From the NCBI GenBank assembly GCA_036394195.1, contig DASWFO010000007.1, positions 1 through 40,302 on the forward strand: a stretch of DNA of 40,302 nt, given 5' to 3'. A program made the translations under genes and the position numbers. Shown in pieces: positions 15,827 through 24,402 of this stretch. This DNA comes from DATJPD01 sp036394195 (GTDB lineage Bacteria > Pseudomonadota > Alphaproteobacteria > CACIAM-22H2). Under the pieces are notes generated by a model. It saw only the letters and a program-made list of their open reading frames with translations. It was not told where the DNA came from and did no database searches. How positions within the stretch are numbered: the stretch's first letter is position 1; the number at the start of each line of letters is the position of its first letter.

Positions 15827-16767
15827 GACGGCGGCTCCCCGCCTTCGGGCACGCCGTTGATGTCAATCGAGTAGAGGTCGTCGGGCCGGGCGACCAGCCC
15901 CACGCCCAGCTGAATCGCGACCCCCAGAATCAGCAGCGCCATCAGGCCGCGCAGCTGGTCGGCCTTGAGCCGAGCGCCAGCTTGCGCGCCGTACGGAGCG
16001 CCCAGCAGACCGCCGATCATGACCGTCGCCGCCAGCACGATGTCGACGGTCTGGTGCGACCATGCCTGGAGCAAAGTGACGTTCGCGGCGACGACGATGA
16101 CCTGCATCAGGGATGTGCCAACCACGACCGAGGTCGGCATGCCAATGAGGTAGATCATCACCGGCACCAGGAAGAAGCCGCCGCCGACCCCCATGACGCC
16201 GGACATGATGCCGACGAACAGGCCGACGCCCAGCGGCAGCAGCGCGCTGACGTAGAGCCGCGAGCGTGGAAAGCGCATCTTTCCCGGCAAGCCATGGACC
16301 CAGAAATGCGTGTGCCGCGCCGGCGGGACAGCACCGGCGGCACTCAAGCGGCGGCGAAACGCCTTGATCACTTCCCCCAGCATCAGCGTGCCGACGATGC
16401 CCAGCAGCAGCACGTAGGAGAGCGAGACGACTAAGTCGAGCAGGCCGGCGCGCCGCAGCACACCGACCAGGGCGATGCTGGCCGCCGAGCCCACCAGGCC
16501 GCCGGCGATGAGAAGTCCCCCCATCTTCAGGTCGACGTTCCGTCGCCGCCAATGCGCAAGCACGCTCGACATCGACGGCGCGATCACGATCGCAGCACCG
16601 GTGGCGGCGGCGACCGCCGGGCTGACGCCGAGAAAGATCAGCATCGGCGTGATCAGGAATCCGCCGCCCACGCCGAACATGCCGGAAAGAAACCCGACAC
16701 CGCCCCCCATGGCGAGCAGGATCAGGACGTCGAGCGGCACCTCGGCGATCGGGAGGTAGATCGTCAT
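15823..16767 (-). CDS. TSUP family (TauE/SafE) transporter
   Basis: A 314-residue inner-membrane protein with about eight hydrophobic segments in two repeats. Each repeat has the glycine-rich signature GFLSGMFGVGGGFLITP near the start and GIMSGVMGVGGGFFLVPVMIYL in the second half, both diagnostic for TSUP permeases, which move sulfite, sulfoacetate, organosulfonates or other organic anions. Substrate cannot be read from sequence. The ATG at 16767 gives the usual start (MTIYLPIAEVP); the longer frame adds an unlikely polar stretch. It begins the TSUP-TIGR02186-Usp unit. Confidence 0.87.
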   Translation of the reverse strand: MTIYLPIAEVPLDVLILLAMGGGVGFLSGMFGVGGGFLITPMLIFLGVSPAVAAATGAAIVIAPSMSSVLAHWRRRNVDLKMGGLLIAGGLVGSAASIALVGVLRRAGLLDLVVSLSYVLLLGIVGTLMLGEVIKAFRRRLSAAGAVPPARHTHFWVHGLPGKMRFPRSRLYVSALLPLGVGLFVGIMSGVMGVGGGFFLVPVMIYLIGMPTSVVVGTSLMQVIVVAANVTLLQAWSHQTVDIVLAATVMIGGLLGAPYGAQAGARLKADQLRGLMALLILGVAIQLGVGLVARPDDLYSIDINGVPEGGEPPS

Positions 16768-17097
16768 CGAGCGCTCACGCTCCCGCCCGCCGTAGCATGG
16801 CCCGGTCAAGAGTTGTGCGGCGGAAGCGCTCAGCGGTGAGATGGATAATCATGGCGGCCGGCGGAGAGAACGGCCGGCTGACCGCCGAACCAGGGTGTCG
16901 CGCGCCCGGCACAGGCGGCCGGGACATCCCCCTTGCCCGGCGCCGTTCCCTCGCCTCGCTTGCCGCCGGGCAATACCAATCGTCCGGCTAATCTGCGCCG
17001 CAGGGGCGAGGCGCGCAACAAGTTTGGCGTGCAATCAATGCAGGGCCGCGACTCGGCCGGGCGGTGGGCCGCGCACGACGCCGGCGAGCGCTGATGC
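16768..17097. other. 330-bp region without a recognised gene
   Basis: No coding frame here looks like a known family and codon use does not favour any frame. It contains an inverted repeat GCCGGC-N10-GCCGGC at 16857-16878 and a -35-like TTGACC on the minus strand near 16802-16807, with no convincing -10. It presumably holds the promoter of the TSUP transporter gene and any terminator for trpS-DUF1272, but neither is clear. Confidence 0.4.
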
Positions 17098-17349
17098 TCA
17101 GGCGGCCTGCGGGCAGCCGGCGTGCGGTTTGCGAACACGCTCCGTCGAGGCCGGGTGTTTGGCCAGCCGGTCCACCGGCCGGATCGGGCGCCTGACCAGC
17201 TCCCCGCCGCAGTTCGGGCACCGTCCGTGAAGCACCTGCTCGACGCAGCCACGGCAGAACGTGCACTCATACGAACAGATCATCGCGTCGGCAGAGTCCG
17301 GCGGCAGATCGCGGTCGCAGCACTCGCAGTTCGGTCGCAGAGTCAGCAT
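17098..17349 (-). CDS. DUF1272 small cysteine-rich protein
   Basis: An 83-residue protein with eight cysteines in the first 50 residues: CECC, CSYEC-FC--C and CPNCGG pairs, in the layout of a RING/zinc-ribbon-like fold typical of DUF1272. It should bind two zinc ions. The family has no known function. A C-terminal tail of about 30 residues, basic and Pro-rich, follows the family domain. The ATG at 17349 has AGGAGG about 8 bp upstream; longer frames toward 17466 overlap trpS and do not fit. It lies 16 bp after trpS and is likely cotranscribed. Confidence 0.8.
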   Translation of the reverse strand: MLTLRPNCECCDRDLPPDSADAMICSYECTFCRGCVEQVLHGRCPNCGGELVRRPIRPVDRLAKHPASTERVRKPHAGCPQAA

Positions 17350-17365
17350 GGTGCCCTCCTCCTGC

Positions 17366-18364
17366 TTAGGGACGCAGAAAGCCGAACAGGTCCTGGACCT
17401 CGCGGAGGTGCTTCTCGGCGACCGCGTTCGCCCGCTCGGCCCCCCGCCGCAGGATCCCGTCGACATAACCGGGATCGGCCATCAGACGCTTCATTTCGGT
17501 GCCGATCTGGCCCAGCACGCCGACGGCGGTCTCGGCGAGCGCGTTCTTGAACGCGGAGAACTGCTCGCCGGCAAACTCCGCCACCGCCGCGTCCAGGGTC
17601 TTGTCGCTGAGGGCTGCGTAGATGCCGAGCAGGTTCTCGGCCTCGGGCCGCTTTTGGAGGCCCTGTGGGCTGTCGGGAAGGAGCTCCGGATCGGTCTTGG
17701 CGCGCCGGATCTTTTGCGCGACCGCATCGGGACCGTCGGTAAGGTTGATGCGGCTCTGGTCCGACGGATCGGACTTGCTCATCTTCTTGGTCCCGTCGCG
17801 CAGCGACATGACCCGGGTTGCAGTCCCGAAGATCTGCGGCTCCGGCAGCGGGAAGTATTCGACTCCGAAGCGCCGGTTGAAAGCGCCGGCGATGTCGCGC
17901 GCGAGTTCCAGATGCTGCTTCTGATCCTCGCCGACCGGCACATGCGTCGCCTTGTAGGCGAGGATGTCGGCCGCCATCAGCACCGGGTAAGCGTAAAGGC
18001 CGAGCCCCGCATTGTCGCGCAGCTTGCCCGCCTTCTCCTTGAACTGGGTCATGCGGTTGAGCCAGCCAAGCGGGGTCAGGCAGCCGAGCAGCCAGGCCAG
18101 CTCGGCGTGGGCAGGCACCATGGCCTGATTGAAGATGATGCACGCGTCGGGATCGATGCCGCAGGCGATATAGGCGGCCGTGACCTCGCGCGTCTGGGCC
18201 CGCAGTGCCGCGGGATCCTGCGGTACGGTGATCGCGTGCAGGTCGACGATGCAGAAGATGCAGTCGAAGTCCTTCTGCAGCTTCACCCAATTGCGGATGG
18301 CGCCCAGATAGTTGCCGAGATGGAGATTGCCGGTCGGCTGAATGCCCGAGAAAATGCGGTTCAT
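17366..18364 (-). CDS. trpS: Tryptophanyl-tRNA synthetase
   Basis: Class I aminoacyl-tRNA synthetase that charges tRNA-Trp. The 332-residue protein starts MNRIFSGIQPTGNLHLGNYL with the HIGH-type motif HLGN at 15-18 and has KMSKS at 194-198. Length matches bacterial TrpS. The ATG at 18364 is the family start; the open frame continues upstream to 18529 but that part is antisense to the RraA-like gene. In many alphaproteobacteria trpS follows murJ directly; here a gene on the opposite strand separates them, so trpS needs its own promoter in the 116-bp divergent gap. Confidence 0.97.
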   Translation of the reverse strand: MNRIFSGIQPTGNLHLGNYLGAIRNWVKLQKDFDCIFCIVDLHAITVPQDPAALRAQTREVTAAYIACGIDPDACIIFNQAMVPAHAELAWLLGCLTPLGWLNRMTQFKEKAGKLRDNAGLGLYAYPVLMAADILAYKATHVPVGEDQKQHLELARDIAGAFNRRFGVEYFPLPEPQIFGTATRVMSLRDGTKKMSKSDPSDQSRINLTDGPDAVAQKIRRAKTDPELLPDSPQGLQKRPEAENLLGIYAALSDKTLDAAVAEFAGEQFSAFKNALAETAVGVLGQIGTEMKRLMADPGYVDGILRRGAERANAVAEKHLREVQDLFGFLRP

Positions 18365-18480
18365 CGCGTGGAGGTCCCCAGAACTGGCCCGAGTTATCGC
18401 CGCTCGGCGGCGGGGAATCAATGCGGCACTTTGCCCGCTCGAGGCCCGCCGGCTAGGATGGCGCCCTTTCGGGGGACCGC

Positions 18481-19224
18481 ATGGCCAAACGCAAAACGCA
18501 CACCCGCCGCACCGCAAATCCCGACGCACGCGCGCTCACCCGCCGACTCGCCCGGCAGTCGACCGACACGATTGCCGACGTGCTCGACGTGATGGGTCTT
18601 GGCAACCAGACCTTGAGCGCGGCACTCCGGCCGCTTGCCCCGGGCATACGACTGGCCGGGCCGGCGTTTTGCGTGCGCGGCCGGGCGGTCGACAAGTCGA
18701 GTCCGGCACCGGCCGGTGCGCCGTACGAGGTCGACCGCAGCCTGACGCCGGGCGCGGTCGTGGTGACGGCGACCGGCGGCCACACGGTGTCGGCGGTGAT
18801 CGGCGGCAACGTCGTCCTCTCGTATAAGAAGCGCGGCTGCGCCGGGCTGGTGGTCGACGGTGCGGTGCGGGACAGCGCCGAGATTCGCGCACTTCGCATC
18901 CCGGCCTTCGCCACTCACGTGACCCCGCGCCGGCCAGCCGGCCGCTGGAGCGTGGTCGAACATGGGCAGCCGATTTCGATGCCCGGACAAAGCGGCTCGG
19001 AGGTGGTGGTGCATCCGGGTGACCTGATCCTGGGCGATGACGACGGCGTGGTGGTGATCCCGCAGGCCATCGCCGCCGAGGTGCTCGAGGCCGCCGAGAA
19101 GCTCACCCGCATCGAAGCGAAGGTGGTGGCCGATATCCGGCGGGGGCGGGACCGCGAGGAGACGCTCCGCGCCTATGACCGCTTCAGCCACATCCGGAAG
19201 ATCGTGCCGCCCGCCGCCTCGTAA
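18481..19224 (+). CDS. RraA-like aldolase-family protein
   Basis: A 247-residue member of the RraA / 4-hydroxy-4-methyl-2-oxoglutarate aldolase-like fold. The core IADVLDVMGL (31-40), GGN at 108-110 and the metal/substrate motif VVDGAVRD with R130-D131 are present. Members include HMG/CHA aldolases, oxaloacetate decarboxylases and the E. coli RNase E inhibitor RraA. This longer form with an extra C-terminal helix, about 60 residues past the fold, is more like the metabolic enzymes than RraA, but no substrate can be named. It is the only plus-strand gene in the trpS-murJ-glnD-mutS block and stops 3 bp from the convergent murJ stop. Confidence 0.8.
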   Translation: MAKRKTHTRRTANPDARALTRRLARQSTDTIADVLDVMGLGNQTLSAALRPLAPGIRLAGPAFCVRGRAVDKSSPAPAGAPYEVDRSLTPGAVVVTATGGHTVSAVIGGNVVLSYKKRGCAGLVVDGAVRDSAEIRALRIPAFATHVTPRRPAGRWSVVEHGQPISMPGQSGSEVVVHPGDLILGDDDGVVVIPQAIAAEVLEAAEKLTRIEAKVVADIRRGRDREETLRAYDRFSHIRKIVPPAAS

Positions 19225-19227
19225 GCC

Positions 19228-20775
19228 TCAGGCCGCGCGGGCGAGAAGCCGCCTCACCTGCGTGCGGTCCGCGGCCCCCAGCAGCAGCGCCGCGGCCCCG
19301 AAGACCGCGAGCCCGCAGATGACGAGGAGGGCCAGCGCCGCGACGCGCTCGACCGTATGCCCGGCGAGCCACGGCTCGAGCGGCGCCAGCACGGCCCACA
19401 GCGCCGCCGCCATGACAGCACTGGCGAGCACCATGCGGGGCACCCGCTGCTTCAGCGCCGCGTCGGGGGTGAAATGGCCGCGGCGGTAGAGAATCCACGC
19501 CAGCGAAATCGTGTTCATCCACGCCGACACGGCCGTGGCGAAGGCGATGCCGACGTGTTTCAACGGCGTCAGCAGCAAGAGCGCGATCGTGGTGTTGGCG
19601 ACGACGCAGACCACGGCGATCTTTACCGGGGTGCGCGTGTCTTCGCGCGCGTAAAAGCCCGGCGCCAGCACCTTGATCAGCACATAGGCGGGCAGGCCGA
19701 TCGCATAAGCGATCAGCGCCGCGGCCGTCGCGGTGGTCTCGACCGGTCCGAACGCGCCGCGCTGAAACAGCCCGATGATGATCGGCCGCGCGATCACCAG
19801 GAGGGCCGCGGTCGCCGGCAAGGCCAGCAGGAGCGCCATTTCAAGGCCGCGGTTGAGGCTGGCGAGGGCCGCCTGTTCCTCGCCGCGGCGGGCATGTCGG
19901 GCGAGTTGCGGCAGCAGCGCCGTGCCGATCGCGATCCCAATGACGGCCAGCGGCAGCTCATAGATGCGGTCGGCGTAATAGAGATAGGACACCGCCCCCG
20001 TCGGCAGCACCGAGGCGATGACGATGTCGATCAAGATGTTGATCTGCACCACGCCGGCCCCGAGCGTTGCCGGCAACATCAGCCGGAGCAGCCGGCGCAC
20101 CTCCGGCGACAGGCGCGGCCACGGCAGCCGCAGGGCCAAGCCGGCCCGATCCATCGCCGCGGCCAGCCACAGAAACTGCGCGATCCCCGCGGCAGCGACG
20201 CCCCAGGCCAGGGCATGGCCTGCCGTCGGTGTCAGGTTGATCAGCAGCAAAAGCCCGGCGATGAAGCAGACATTCATCAACACCGGCGTCGCGGCGACCG
20301 CGGCGAACCGGTCGATCGAGTTGAGGACGCCACCCTGCAGCGAGACCAGCGAGATGAACAGAAGATAAGGGAACGTGATGCGGGTCAGGTCGACCGCCAG
20401 CTGGAACTTGGCCGGATCGGCGGCAAAGCCGGGCGCAAAGACATACATCAGCCACGGCATGGCGAGCTCCGCCACCACCGTGAAAACGAGCAAGGCCACC
20501 AGCAGGACGGCCATCGAATCCTCGGCGAAGCGCTTCGCCGCCTCGCGCCCGGAGGTGGCCACCAGCCCGGCAAAGATCGGCACGAAGGCCGCGTTGAAGG
20601 CGCCCTCGGCGAACAGGCGCCGGAACAGGTTGGGGAACTTGAAGGCGACGAAGAACGCGTCGGCGACCGGCCCGGCCCCGAGATAGGCCGCGACCAGGAC
20701 ATCGCGCAAAAAGCCGAGAACCCGCGACAATAGCGTGTAACCGCCGATCGTCGCCACCGAGCGCAGAAGAGCCAT
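19228..20775 (-). CDS. murJ: Lipid II flippase MurJ
   Basis: MurJ moves lipid II, the peptidoglycan precursor, across the inner membrane. The 515-residue protein has about 14 hydrophobic segments, the N-terminal signature GGYTLLSRVLGFLRDVLVAAYLG with its essential charged residues, and FRRLFAEGAFNAAFVPIF, both conserved in the MurJ/MviN family. Length is typical. It follows glnD after 58 bp on the same strand; the pair glnD-murJ is common in alphaproteobacteria. Its stop is 3 bp from that of the convergent RraA-like gene. Confidence 0.96.
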   Translation of the reverse strand: MALLRSVATIGGYTLLSRVLGFLRDVLVAAYLGAGPVADAFFVAFKFPNLFRRLFAEGAFNAAFVPIFAGLVATSGREAAKRFAEDSMAVLLVALLVFTVVAELAMPWLMYVFAPGFAADPAKFQLAVDLTRITFPYLLFISLVSLQGGVLNSIDRFAAVAATPVLMNVCFIAGLLLLINLTPTAGHALAWGVAAAGIAQFLWLAAAMDRAGLALRLPWPRLSPEVRRLLRLMLPATLGAGVVQINILIDIVIASVLPTGAVSYLYYADRIYELPLAVIGIAIGTALLPQLARHARRGEEQAALASLNRGLEMALLLALPATAALLVIARPIIIGLFQRGAFGPVETTATAAALIAYAIGLPAYVLIKVLAPGFYAREDTRTPVKIAVVCVVANTTIALLLLTPLKHVGIAFATAVSAWMNTISLAWILYRRGHFTPDAALKQRVPRMVLASAVMAAALWAVLAPLEPWLAGHTVERVAALALLVICGLAVFGAAALLLGAADRTQVRRLLARAA

Positions 20776-20833
20776 CGCGGCTAACTACCCGATTCGCCAC
20801 TTAAAAAGAAGGAGGGGCAAAAAGAAGACCGTG

Positions 20834-23707
20834 CTACGCCGGCAAGTTTTCACTGACGCGGCGCCGACGTCCCGCCGGCTCATCGCCGCCGTCCCGTTCT
20901 TCCGGATCGGCGAGTGCGGCCAGCAGGCGTTCGCGGATGCGCTTGGCTTTCGACTCCTGGTCGATTTTGTGCCCGAACACGTCCCTGACGTAGAAGACGT
21001 CGACGACGCGCTCCCCATAGGTGGCGATCTTCGCGGTCGAGATCGACAGGCCCAGCGAGGTGAGGGCCCGCGCCACCTCGTACAGGAGGCCCGGCCGGTC
21101 GCGGCCGTTGACTTCGATCAGCGTGTGGCTGGCGGACGCGCTGTTGTCGACGAGGACGCGCGGCGGCACGCGGAACACGTTCGTGCGGCTGACGATGGTC
21201 GGCCGACGCGAAAACGTCTCGCGCAGGCGCACGCGCCCCGACAGCGCCTGCTCGATGTGGGTGGCGAGCCGCGCGATGCGCTCCGGGCGGTCGAACGCGC
21301 CGCGCGCCGAGGCGTCGGCGATGCCGGCGGCGTCCTGAAGCTGAAATGCGTCCAGCGCCATGCCGTTCGTCATGGTGATGATCTGGGCGCCGACGATGTT
21401 GGCGCCGGCCAGCGCCATGGCGCCGCACAACCGGCTGAACAGGCCCGGATGGTCTTCGGTATAGATGGTGACTTCTGTGATCCCCCGCGCACGGTCGATT
21501 CGCGTATCGACGGTCAGCGGCGTCTTGTTCCGCTCGGCCTCGCGCACCAGCCGCGCATGGCGGGCCAGGGTCGCCGGGTCGAAGGCCAGCCAGTACTCCG
21601 CGTAGCCGCGCGCGAAATGCGCCGTGAGGTCTGCATCGCTCCACTCCACGAGCTCGGCGCGCACCGCCGCCTGGACGTGGGCCACGCGCGACTTGGTGCC
21701 CTCGCCCGGTGCGGCACCGGCGAGCACCTCCTCGGCGTTGAGGTACAGTTCGCGCAGCAGCGCCGCCTTCCAGTTGTTCCACACATTCGGGCCAACGCCG
21801 CGGATATCGGCGATGGTGAGGCAGAGCAGCAGCCTCAGCCGCTCGGGCGACTGCACCAGGGCCGCGAAGTCGCGGATCGTCTTCGGGTCGTGGATGTCGC
21901 GCTTGAAGGCGGTGTTCGACATCGCGAGGTGCCAGCGGACCAGCCACGACACGGTTTCGGTCTCTTCTTCCGTCAAGCCGAGCCGCGGGCCAAGCTTCAG
22001 CGCGATCTCGGCGCCGATGACCGAGTGATCGCCGCCGCGGCCTTTGGCGATATCGTGCAGGAGCAAGGCGAGATAGAGCGCCCGGCGCGACTGGATCTTG
22101 GAGATGATGTCGCTCGCCAGCGGGTGATCGTCCTTGAGCTCGCCCAATTCGATGCGGTGCATGATGCCGATGCAGAAGATCGTGTGCTCGTCGACCGTGT
22201 ACACGTGGTACATGTCGTGCTGCATCTGGGCGACCACTCGGCCGAAATCGGGAACGAACCGGCCGAACACGCCCGCTTCGTTCAGGCGCCTGAGCGTGAT
22301 TTCGCCGTCGCGCCCGTCGGTGAGCATCTCCATGAACAGCTGATTCGCCTGCGGATTGGCGCGCAGGTTCGAATCGACCAGCCGCAGATTCTGCCGGATG
22401 AGGCGCAGCGCATAGGGATGGATGTCGAATCCATGAGCCTGTGCGACGCGGAAGATGCGCAGGAAATTCACCGGATCGTCGGCGAACGCGGTGGTCTTGG
22501 CGACCGTCAGCCGGCCGCTTTCAAGCGCGAAGCCCTCGATCATCTTGGCGCGCCGCCGGCCGAAGCGGCCGAGCGGAAGCGATTTGAGGCTGAAGCGCGG
22601 CTTCACTTCGCTTTCGATCTCGAGGGCGGCGCAGAAGATTCGGGTGAGGTCGCCGACGTCCTTTGCGACCAGGAAATAGTGCTTCATGAAGCGCTCGACG
22701 CCGCGTGTGCCGCGATGGTCGGTGTAGCCCATGCGGCGGCCGATCTCGCCCTGCACGTCGAAGGTGAGCCGGTCTTCCGGCCGATTCGCGAGATAGTGGA
22801 GGTGGCAGCGGACGGTGAGGAGGAAGTCGAGCGCCTTGGTGAATTTCGCCGCTTCGTCGCCGGTCAGGACGCCCTTCATGACCAGGTCCTCGACGCGCTC
22901 GACGCGATGGACGTATTTGGCGATCCAGAACAGCGTGTGCAGGTCGCGCAGGCCGCCCTTACCTTCCTTGACGTTGGGCTCCAGCACGTAGCGCGAATCG
23001 CCCAGCCGCTTGTGGCGCTCGTTGCGCTCGGCCAGCTTCGCGGCAATGAAGGCCGGAGCGGTGTCCTTCACAACTTCGGCGAGGAAGCGCTTGCGCAGCT
23101 CCGCGAACAGCTTGTCGTCGCCCCACAGATAGCGCGCCTCGAGCAGGGCGGTGCGGATGGTGATGTCTTCACGCGCCAGACGCAGGCATTCGGGGACGGA
23201 GCGCGTGGCATGGCCGACCTTCAGGCCGAGGTCCCACAGCGCGTAGAGGATGAATTCGACGATCTGCTCGCCGCGGGGCGTCTGCTTATAGGGCAGCAGG
23301 AAGAGCAGATCGATATCCGAGTGCGGGCACAGCTCGCCGCGGCCGTAGCCGCCGACGGCGGCGATGGTCAGGCGCTCCGCCAACGTCAGGTTCGCGGCGC
23401 GGTACACGTACCAGTCGGCGTAATCATGAAGCGCGCGCACCAGCTGATCGACGAGGAAGCTCATGGCGCGCGCGGCGAGCAGCCCGATCCCGGCCTCGCC
23501 GGCTCCTTCGTGCGCTTCGAAGCGGCGGCGGATTTCGGCGCGGCCACCGGCCAGCGCCGATTTCAGGACCTCCAGGACCCGTGCCCGCTGCGCGTCCAGC
23601 GACAGGTCTTCATCGTGCGCGATCTTCTCCAGCGCATCCATGACGGCACGCCGATCGATGATGTCGCGCTGACGCGGAATGTCACGCTGGCGCCCGCTGG
23701 CGTCCAT
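20834..23707 (-). CDS. glnD: [Protein-PII] uridylyltransferase/uridylyl-removing enzyme
   Basis: The bifunctional nitrogen sensor that modifies and demodifies PII proteins according to glutamine. The 957-residue protein has an N-terminal nucleotidyltransferase domain with GGYGRGELCPHSDIDLL (D131 and D133 as metal ligands), an HD phosphohydrolase domain with LLLHDIAKGRGGDHS near residue 550, and two C-terminal ACT domains (roughly 720-800 and 835-910; DHPGLFSRL and DRPGLLYEV). All parts are complete. The ATG at 23707 has GGAAGG about 11 bp upstream. Two -10-like TATAAT boxes lie just upstream and overlap the preceding gene's stop. Confidence 0.97.
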   Translation of the reverse strand: MDASGRQRDIPRQRDIIDRRAVMDALEKIAHDEDLSLDAQRARVLEVLKSALAGGRAEIRRRFEAHEGAGEAGIGLLAARAMSFLVDQLVRALHDYADWYVYRAANLTLAERLTIAAVGGYGRGELCPHSDIDLLFLLPYKQTPRGEQIVEFILYALWDLGLKVGHATRSVPECLRLAREDITIRTALLEARYLWGDDKLFAELRKRFLAEVVKDTAPAFIAAKLAERNERHKRLGDSRYVLEPNVKEGKGGLRDLHTLFWIAKYVHRVERVEDLVMKGVLTGDEAAKFTKALDFLLTVRCHLHYLANRPEDRLTFDVQGEIGRRMGYTDHRGTRGVERFMKHYFLVAKDVGDLTRIFCAALEIESEVKPRFSLKSLPLGRFGRRRAKMIEGFALESGRLTVAKTTAFADDPVNFLRIFRVAQAHGFDIHPYALRLIRQNLRLVDSNLRANPQANQLFMEMLTDGRDGEITLRRLNEAGVFGRFVPDFGRVVAQMQHDMYHVYTVDEHTIFCIGIMHRIELGELKDDHPLASDIISKIQSRRALYLALLLHDIAKGRGGDHSVIGAEIALKLGPRLGLTEEETETVSWLVRWHLAMSNTAFKRDIHDPKTIRDFAALVQSPERLRLLLCLTIADIRGVGPNVWNNWKAALLRELYLNAEEVLAGAAPGEGTKSRVAHVQAAVRAELVEWSDADLTAHFARGYAEYWLAFDPATLARHARLVREAERNKTPLTVDTRIDRARGITEVTIYTEDHPGLFSRLCGAMALAGANIVGAQIITMTNGMALDAFQLQDAAGIADASARGAFDRPERIARLATHIEQALSGRVRLRETFSRRPTIVSRTNVFRVPPRVLVDNSASASHTLIEVNGRDRPGLLYEVARALTSLGLSISTAKIATYGERVVDVFYVRDVFGHKIDQESKAKRIRERLLAALADPEERDGGDEPAGRRRRVSENLPA

Positions 23708-23768
23708 CGAGATGCAGGCCTTCCTTTAAATGGCCAGCCGGGGGCACGGCTGGACGAGTTCTACCCTC

Positions 23769-23783
23769 ATTATAGTCATTATA
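23769..23783 (-). promoter_or_regulatory. Tandem TATAAT boxes upstream of glnD
   Basis: On the minus strand two perfect TATAAT hexamers lie 9 bp apart (23778-23783 and 23769-23774), about 60-75 bp before the glnD ATG. The first overlaps the stop codon of the MsrQ-like gene. No good -35 precedes either, so activity may need an activator or be weak. Confidence 0.4.
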
Positions 23784-24402
23784 ACGCGGGTGCGCGGCTC
23801 TTAGCTGCGCCGGCGCGCCGGCGCAAGAGGAAGGCCACTGCCAACAATACCGCATCCGCCGCCACTTCGAGGCGCAGCAGGCCGCGTGCCATCTCGAAAT
23901 GGATGAACGCCGCGATCACCGTCGGGTAGATCAGGACGTGCAGCCGCCGCCAGCGCACCGCCCCCAGGACCCGGTGCATCACGTCGGCCGACGTCGCGGC
24001 CAGCGGCGCCAGCAGCAGCACGGCGATGCCGCCGACCGTCAGGTAGCGGCGCGACAGCAGTTCCTCCGCCAGGAACGGCCAGTCGAACCCGTATTGGCGC
24101 ATCCAAGCCACCAGGTGGAGGGCCGCATAGAACGCGCCGAACAGGCCGATCATGCGCCGGAAGCTGGCGAATGCGGTGAGGCCGGTGAGCCGGATCAGCG
24201 GCGAGATACAAACCGCCAGCACCAGGAATCGCATCGACCAGGCGCCGGTCTCCTCGATGATGGCCTTCCACGGCCGGGCGAGCCCCCCGCCCGCGTAATC
24301 GTCGGCGAGGATGACGGCCGGGAGCAGGGCCAGCCCGAAGACGACCGTCTTCACGCGCGGAAACGACGGGTATGGCTTGGCCGCGCCGTCAACCGCCGCC
24401 AA
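23779..24402 (-). CDS. MsrQ/YedZ-like haem-binding membrane protein
   Basis: A ferric-reductase-like transmembrane protein of about 207 residues. It has five or six hydrophobic helices with family features: RRMIGLFGAFYAALHL (His in helix), LTVGGIAVLLLAPLAATS, RRLHVLIYPTVIAAFIHF (haem-ligand-type His). MsrQ passes electrons from the quinone pool or flavin reductase to the periplasmic methionine-sulfoxide reductase MsrP; no msrP is in the window. The start is uncertain: TTG at 24402 (overlapping the mutS end by 14 bp) gives a family-like N-terminus, GTG at 24354 is the alternative. The longest frame, to 24579, lies inside mutS and is rejected. Confidence 0.7.
   Translation of the reverse strand: MAAVDGAAKPYPSFPRVKTVVFGLALLPAVILADDYAGGGLARPWKAIIEETGAWSMRFLVLAVCISPLIRLTGLTAFASFRRMIGLFGAFYAALHLVAWMRQYGFDWPFLAEELLSRRYLTVGGIAVLLLAPLAATSADVMHRVLGAVRWRRLHVLIYPTVIAAFIHFEMARGLLRLEVAADAVLLAVAFLLRRRAGAAKSRAPAL

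Noticed and set aside
451..17349. Genomic island or mobile element in the left half
   Set aside because: No integrase, transposase, tRNA target or flanking repeats are seen; gene content and composition look like core genome.
18365..18529. Upstream extension of trpS
   Set aside because: The extra 55 residues have no similarity to TrpS and overlap the divergent RraA-like start; MNRIFSGIQPTG is the normal N-terminus.
20831..23929. A plus-strand open frame of over 1000 codons opposite glnD
   Set aside because: It is the mirror of a complete glnD. Long antisense frames are expected in GC-rich genes; the translation is Arg/Glu/Ala/His-rich with no family features and no ribosome binding site.
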